Of a stretch of DNA of 51,302 nucleotides, positions 49,232-51,302 are shown in pieces (within the stretch, counting starts at the first letter, position 1; each line of letters begins with the position of its first letter). The stretch comes from Treponema sp. (GTDB taxonomy: Bacteria > Spirochaetota > Spirochaetia > Treponematales > Breznakiellaceae). The notes below the pieces were generated by a model. It was not told the DNA's origin, made no database searches, and was given only the letters and a program-made list of their open reading frames with translations. The stretch is from assembly GCA_031268125.1 (NCBI GenBank), contig JAIRXT010000206.1:1-51302 (forward strand). The letters run 5' to 3'. The position numbers and the translations under genes are program-made.

Positions 49232-49732
49232 CTAGAGCCAGACCCGCAGTCCCAACTCACCCGCCCCGGCCCAATAAAAGCCAACGGGCGAGGTAAATCC
49301 AATGCCGATACCGGGGACCACATCCGCAAACAGTTCAAAGGTCTTGTTGATGTGCCAGGACAGGCCGACCGGCAGCCGGACACCCAGGGCAAAGGCAAAA
49401 TTACTTCCAAAGGCAAAGTGGCCGAAACCGCCCAGACCCAGGAACCAGTCCAGATTAAAAGAACCGTCCTTGACCAGATCCTGATCGATAAAGTAATAGT
49501 CCCCCGAAACATCCAGGCCCAGTACACCGCCGCCAATGCCGATATTCACGCCCCAAAAAAGCGGCATACCGGGGATTTTTAAGGAAACGCCGGGATTAAA
49601 TACGCCGCCGGCCGCACTGCCAAAGCCGCCGCCAAGATACAGGCCCAATCCAACCTGACTGCCGGAATGATCGGCAAAGACAGGAACCGCCAGGAAGCCC
49701 ACGATACAGAGTACCACGAGTTTTTTCTTCAT
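49232..49732 (-). CDS. Predicted outer-membrane beta-barrel protein (DUF3996-like)
   Basis: This 166-residue protein has a signal peptide (about 1-20, VVLCIVGFLAVPVFA) and then Gly/aromatic alternating strands: VGLGLYLGGGFGSAAGGVFN, PLFWGVNIGIGGGVLGLDVS, DWFLGLGGFGHFAFGSNFAF, and a final WAGAGELGLRVWL that ends in an outer-membrane-type terminal strand. The pattern suits a small eight-stranded barrel and resembles the spirochaete DUF3996 family. Ligand or role is unknown. It follows ispG by 84 bases with a weak hairpin (GGACGG/CCGTCC, 49768-49785) between, so it may have its own promoter. Confidence 0.72.
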   Translation of the reverse strand: MKKKLVVLCIVGFLAVPVFADHSGSQVGLGLYLGGGFGSAAGGVFNPGVSLKIPGMPLFWGVNIGIGGGVLGLDVSGDYYFIDQDLVKDGSFNLDWFLGLGGFGHFAFGSNFAFALGVRLPVGLSWHINKTFELFADVVPGIGIGFTSPVGFYWAGAGELGLRVWL

Positions 49733-49816
49733 TGTTTATAACTCCTCAACTAGAAAATTTTGAGCCCGGACGGCCAAGACCGTCCTGCGACTCTGAATTC
49801 AATCTTACGATACCCT

Positions 49817-50941
49817 TTACCATTTTTCCAGCTCTTCAGAAAACGCGGCCTCCGCGTCTTCCGCCCGGACGGTCCGGATAACGGCGCCGCGGCGGAATAT
49901 CAGTACCTTGTCCCCGGCCCCGGTAATTCCCAGGTCCGCGTCCCGGGCCTCCCCGGGACCGTTTACCGCGCAGCCCATGACAGCTACCGTTCCGTTCCTG
50001 GGCAGGCTGTAGAGCCGGGGCAGCCATTTTTCGGTAAACCCGTGGGTGTCGAAGCTGTTCCTGCCGCAGCGGGGGCAGGACACGATCCGTATTCCGGGCG
50101 GCGGCTCCCCGTCCTGAATATCGGAAAGGGCCCCCAGGATTTCCCGGGCGGCGATAATCTCGTTTTCCACGGTATCCGACAGGGATACCCGGATGGTGTC
50201 GCCGATACCATCAGCCAAAAGGCTTACCAGGGCGGCGGCGCTGCGGACGGCCCCCGCTACCAGGGGCCCCGCCTCGGTTACTCCCATGTGGAGGGGAACC
50301 GTTCCCTCCCCCAGGGAATAACCTTTTTCCGCAAACAGGCGGTTCGCCTTTATAGTATCGGCTATCCCGGAAGCCTTCATGGAAACAATGCCGTTGGAGA
50401 ATCCGAATTCCCGGAAGATTTCCAGTTCCCGGACCGCCGCCTCCACCAGGGCGGAATGCCGGTCCAGCTTCCCCTGATCCAGGGCCTGCCGCAGGTCCTG
50501 GGGCAGGCTCCCCGCGTTAACCCCGATGCGGATAGGCCGGCCTTTTGCCTGTGCCTTGTCCAGCACCGCCGCCACCTTGTCGCGGCCGCCGATATTGCCG
50601 GGATTAATACGAATCTTCGCAATGGGGAAATCAAGACAGCGGAGAGCAATCCGGTAATCAAAATGGATATCCGCCACCAGGGGAAGGCTGACCCGGGAGG
50701 CCAGTTCCCCCAGAACCCCGGCGGCTTCCAGGTCCGGCACCGCAAAGCGGAGAAGGCCGCAACCCATAGCCCTGAGACGGTCTATCCGCTCCAGGAGCCT
50801 TTCCCCCGCCGGGCCTTCCAAACCGGCGGAAGAAAGCCGGTCCTTCCACATGGTCTGGATGAGTACCGGGCGGCCGCCGCCGATATAAGCGGCCTGAACA
50901 TGGTCAAAGCCGCCGATTTTTACAACGCTTTTCTGCTTCAA
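49817..50941 (-). CDS. ispG: 4-hydroxy-3-methylbut-2-enyl diphosphate synthase IspG
   Basis: This 374-residue iron-sulfur enzyme of the MEP isoprenoid pathway reduces MEcPP to HMBPP. The N-terminal TIM barrel contains GGGRPVLIQTMWKDRL (about 22-37), PLVADIHFDYRIAL (about 89) and RINPGNIGGRDKVAAVLD (about 111-128). The 4Fe-4S ligands are in VSCPRCGRNSFD (about 293) and MGCAVNGPGEA (about 327), all three Cys present. It supplies undecaprenyl phosphate precursors needed by MraY. It starts eight bases after the V-ATPase proteolipid gene ends, with no terminator between. Confidence 0.94.
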   Translation of the reverse strand: MKQKSVVKIGGFDHVQAAYIGGGRPVLIQTMWKDRLSSAGLEGPAGERLLERIDRLRAMGCGLLRFAVPDLEAAGVLGELASRVSLPLVADIHFDYRIALRCLDFPIAKIRINPGNIGGRDKVAAVLDKAQAKGRPIRIGVNAGSLPQDLRQALDQGKLDRHSALVEAAVRELEIFREFGFSNGIVSMKASGIADTIKANRLFAEKGYSLGEGTVPLHMGVTEAGPLVAGAVRSAAALVSLLADGIGDTIRVSLSDTVENEIIAAREILGALSDIQDGEPPPGIRIVSCPRCGRNSFDTHGFTEKWLPRLYSLPRNGTVAVMGCAVNGPGEARDADLGITGAGDKVLIFRRGAVIRTVRAEDAEAAFSEELEKW

Positions 50942-50948
50942 AAAATAA

Positions 50949-51302
50949 TTACAGGCCCAGGCTGATCATGGAAAGCACCATCGCAAAAATAGCAACGGTT
51001 TCGCAGATACCCACGATCATCATATAGTTGACAAAACCCTTGCCGGTTTCAGCGGTAGCGTCCGCGCCGGCGGCGCCCGCTTTGCCCTGGGCAACGGCGG
51101 AAAAGGCTATGGCAAGCCCGGAGGCGATACCGATACCCAGGAAGAGGGAGCCCCGCTGAGGATCGTTAACCACCTCAAGGGCCGCGGGTTTCATAAAGAG
51201 AAAGCCCAAAATATAACCGTAAAAGGTCTGGGTTAAGGGCGCCCCGCCGAAGGCAAGAAGGGTCATAGGCGCGGGCTTATTGGCGATATAACATTTTTTC
51301 CA
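50949..51302 (-). CDS. atpK: V-type ATP synthase subunit K (proteolipid), 5' end cut by the window
   Basis: The frame is open to the right edge of the window and continues upstream of the internal ATG at 51266: codons before it read WKKCYIANKPAP, which is the cytoplasmic loop of V-type proteolipids. So the true start lies outside. The visible part has three hydrophobic segments, with TQTFYGYILGFLFM, GIGIASGLAIAFSAVAQGKA and the last helix containing the conserved ion-binding Glu (GICETVAIFAMVL). It forms the rotor c-ring of the V/A-type ATPase. Other subunits should lie further right. Confidence 0.88.
   Translation of the reverse strand, partial: WKKCYIANKPAPMTLLAFGGAPLTQTFYGYILGFLFMKPAALEVVNDPQRGSLFLGIGIASGLAIAFSAVAQGKAGAAGADATAETGKGFVNYMMIVGICETVAIFAMVLSMISLGL

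Noticed and set aside
49760..50965. 401-codon plus-strand ORF opposite ispG
   Set aside because: The minus strand carries all IspG motifs including the iron-sulfur cysteines; the antisense frame is open only because of GC-rich codon use.
1..51302. tRNA, rRNA or CRISPR arrays
   Set aside because: Scanning for T-loop (GTTCRA) patterns, ribosomal signatures and regularly spaced direct repeats by eye gave nothing convincing; a covariance-model search would be needed to exclude tRNAs fully.

Overview
The window reads as chromosome of a spirochaete of the Treponema group. It carries a tandem pair of flagellar outer-layer (FlaA) genes, a flgB-to-fliJ flagellar basal-body operon preceded by hslV-hslU, a V-type ATPase proteolipid subunit, a bactofilin, DUF3996-like outer-membrane and TPR proteins, and a reduced division/cell-wall (dcw) cluster of the Treponema type. 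The DNA is moderately GC-rich. That fits the free-living or termite-gut treponemes better than T. pallidum, but the species assignment is inference only.

Region 1 (1-11.7 kb) is accessory. It opens with the N-terminally truncated remnant of a reverse transcriptase. Next come a LacI-type regulator and a ChvE/GguA/GguB-like monosaccharide ABC transporter whose promoter overlaps a LacI-type operator. Behind the transporter, the first ~55 codons of an FGGY sugar kinase meet an IS66 TnpB remnant. A peptide-type (family 5) ABC transporter operon runs in from the other side and also ends at this point, without its ATPase genes. Both operons look truncated at the same scar. A two-subunit iron-sulfur fumarate hydratase, a decayed ORF with in-frame stops and an XRE regulator with four GTTACCG repeats upstream complete the region.

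Region 2 (11.7-35.7 kb) is one unbroken minus-strand block of 25 genes with almost no gaps: mraZ-rsmH-ftsL-murF-mraY-ftsW-ftsQ-ftsA-ftsZ, xerD-TPR-dprA-topA-xerC, hslV-hslU, then flgB-flgC-fliE-fliF-fliG-fliH-fliI-fliJ. The order couples septum formation, chromosome processing and the export/motor part of the flagellum. The second half parallels the dprA-topA-xerC-hslVU-flgB order of Bacillus subtilis, without trmFO and codY. A promoter and TGGG-type MraZ boxes sit in front of mraZ.

Region 3 (35.9-41.5 kb) holds a small protein and a putative PD-(D/E)XK nuclease with a winged-helix tail, divergent from mraZ. It also has the flaA pair behind a perfect-consensus promoter, a membrane-anchored periplasmic protein, and a stand-alone RlmK-type rRNA methyltransferase. 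The methyltransferase is flanked by an 18-bp inverted repeat and followed by an intergenic stretch dense in palindromes.

Region 4 (41.5-51.3 kb) is all minus strand and mostly housekeeping: the proteolipid subunit of V-ATPase (cut by the window edge), ispG, an outer-membrane-like protein, a TPR protein, a 57-aa zinc-ribbon protein, rpsT, an HU-family protein, lnt, a response regulator, a bactofilin, pncC, rho and rpmE. I saw no tRNA, rRNA or CRISPR array. I did not find a clearly new multi-gene system. The best leads are the nuclease/small-protein pair at 35.96-36.96 kb, the IS66 scar and the palindromic repeats.
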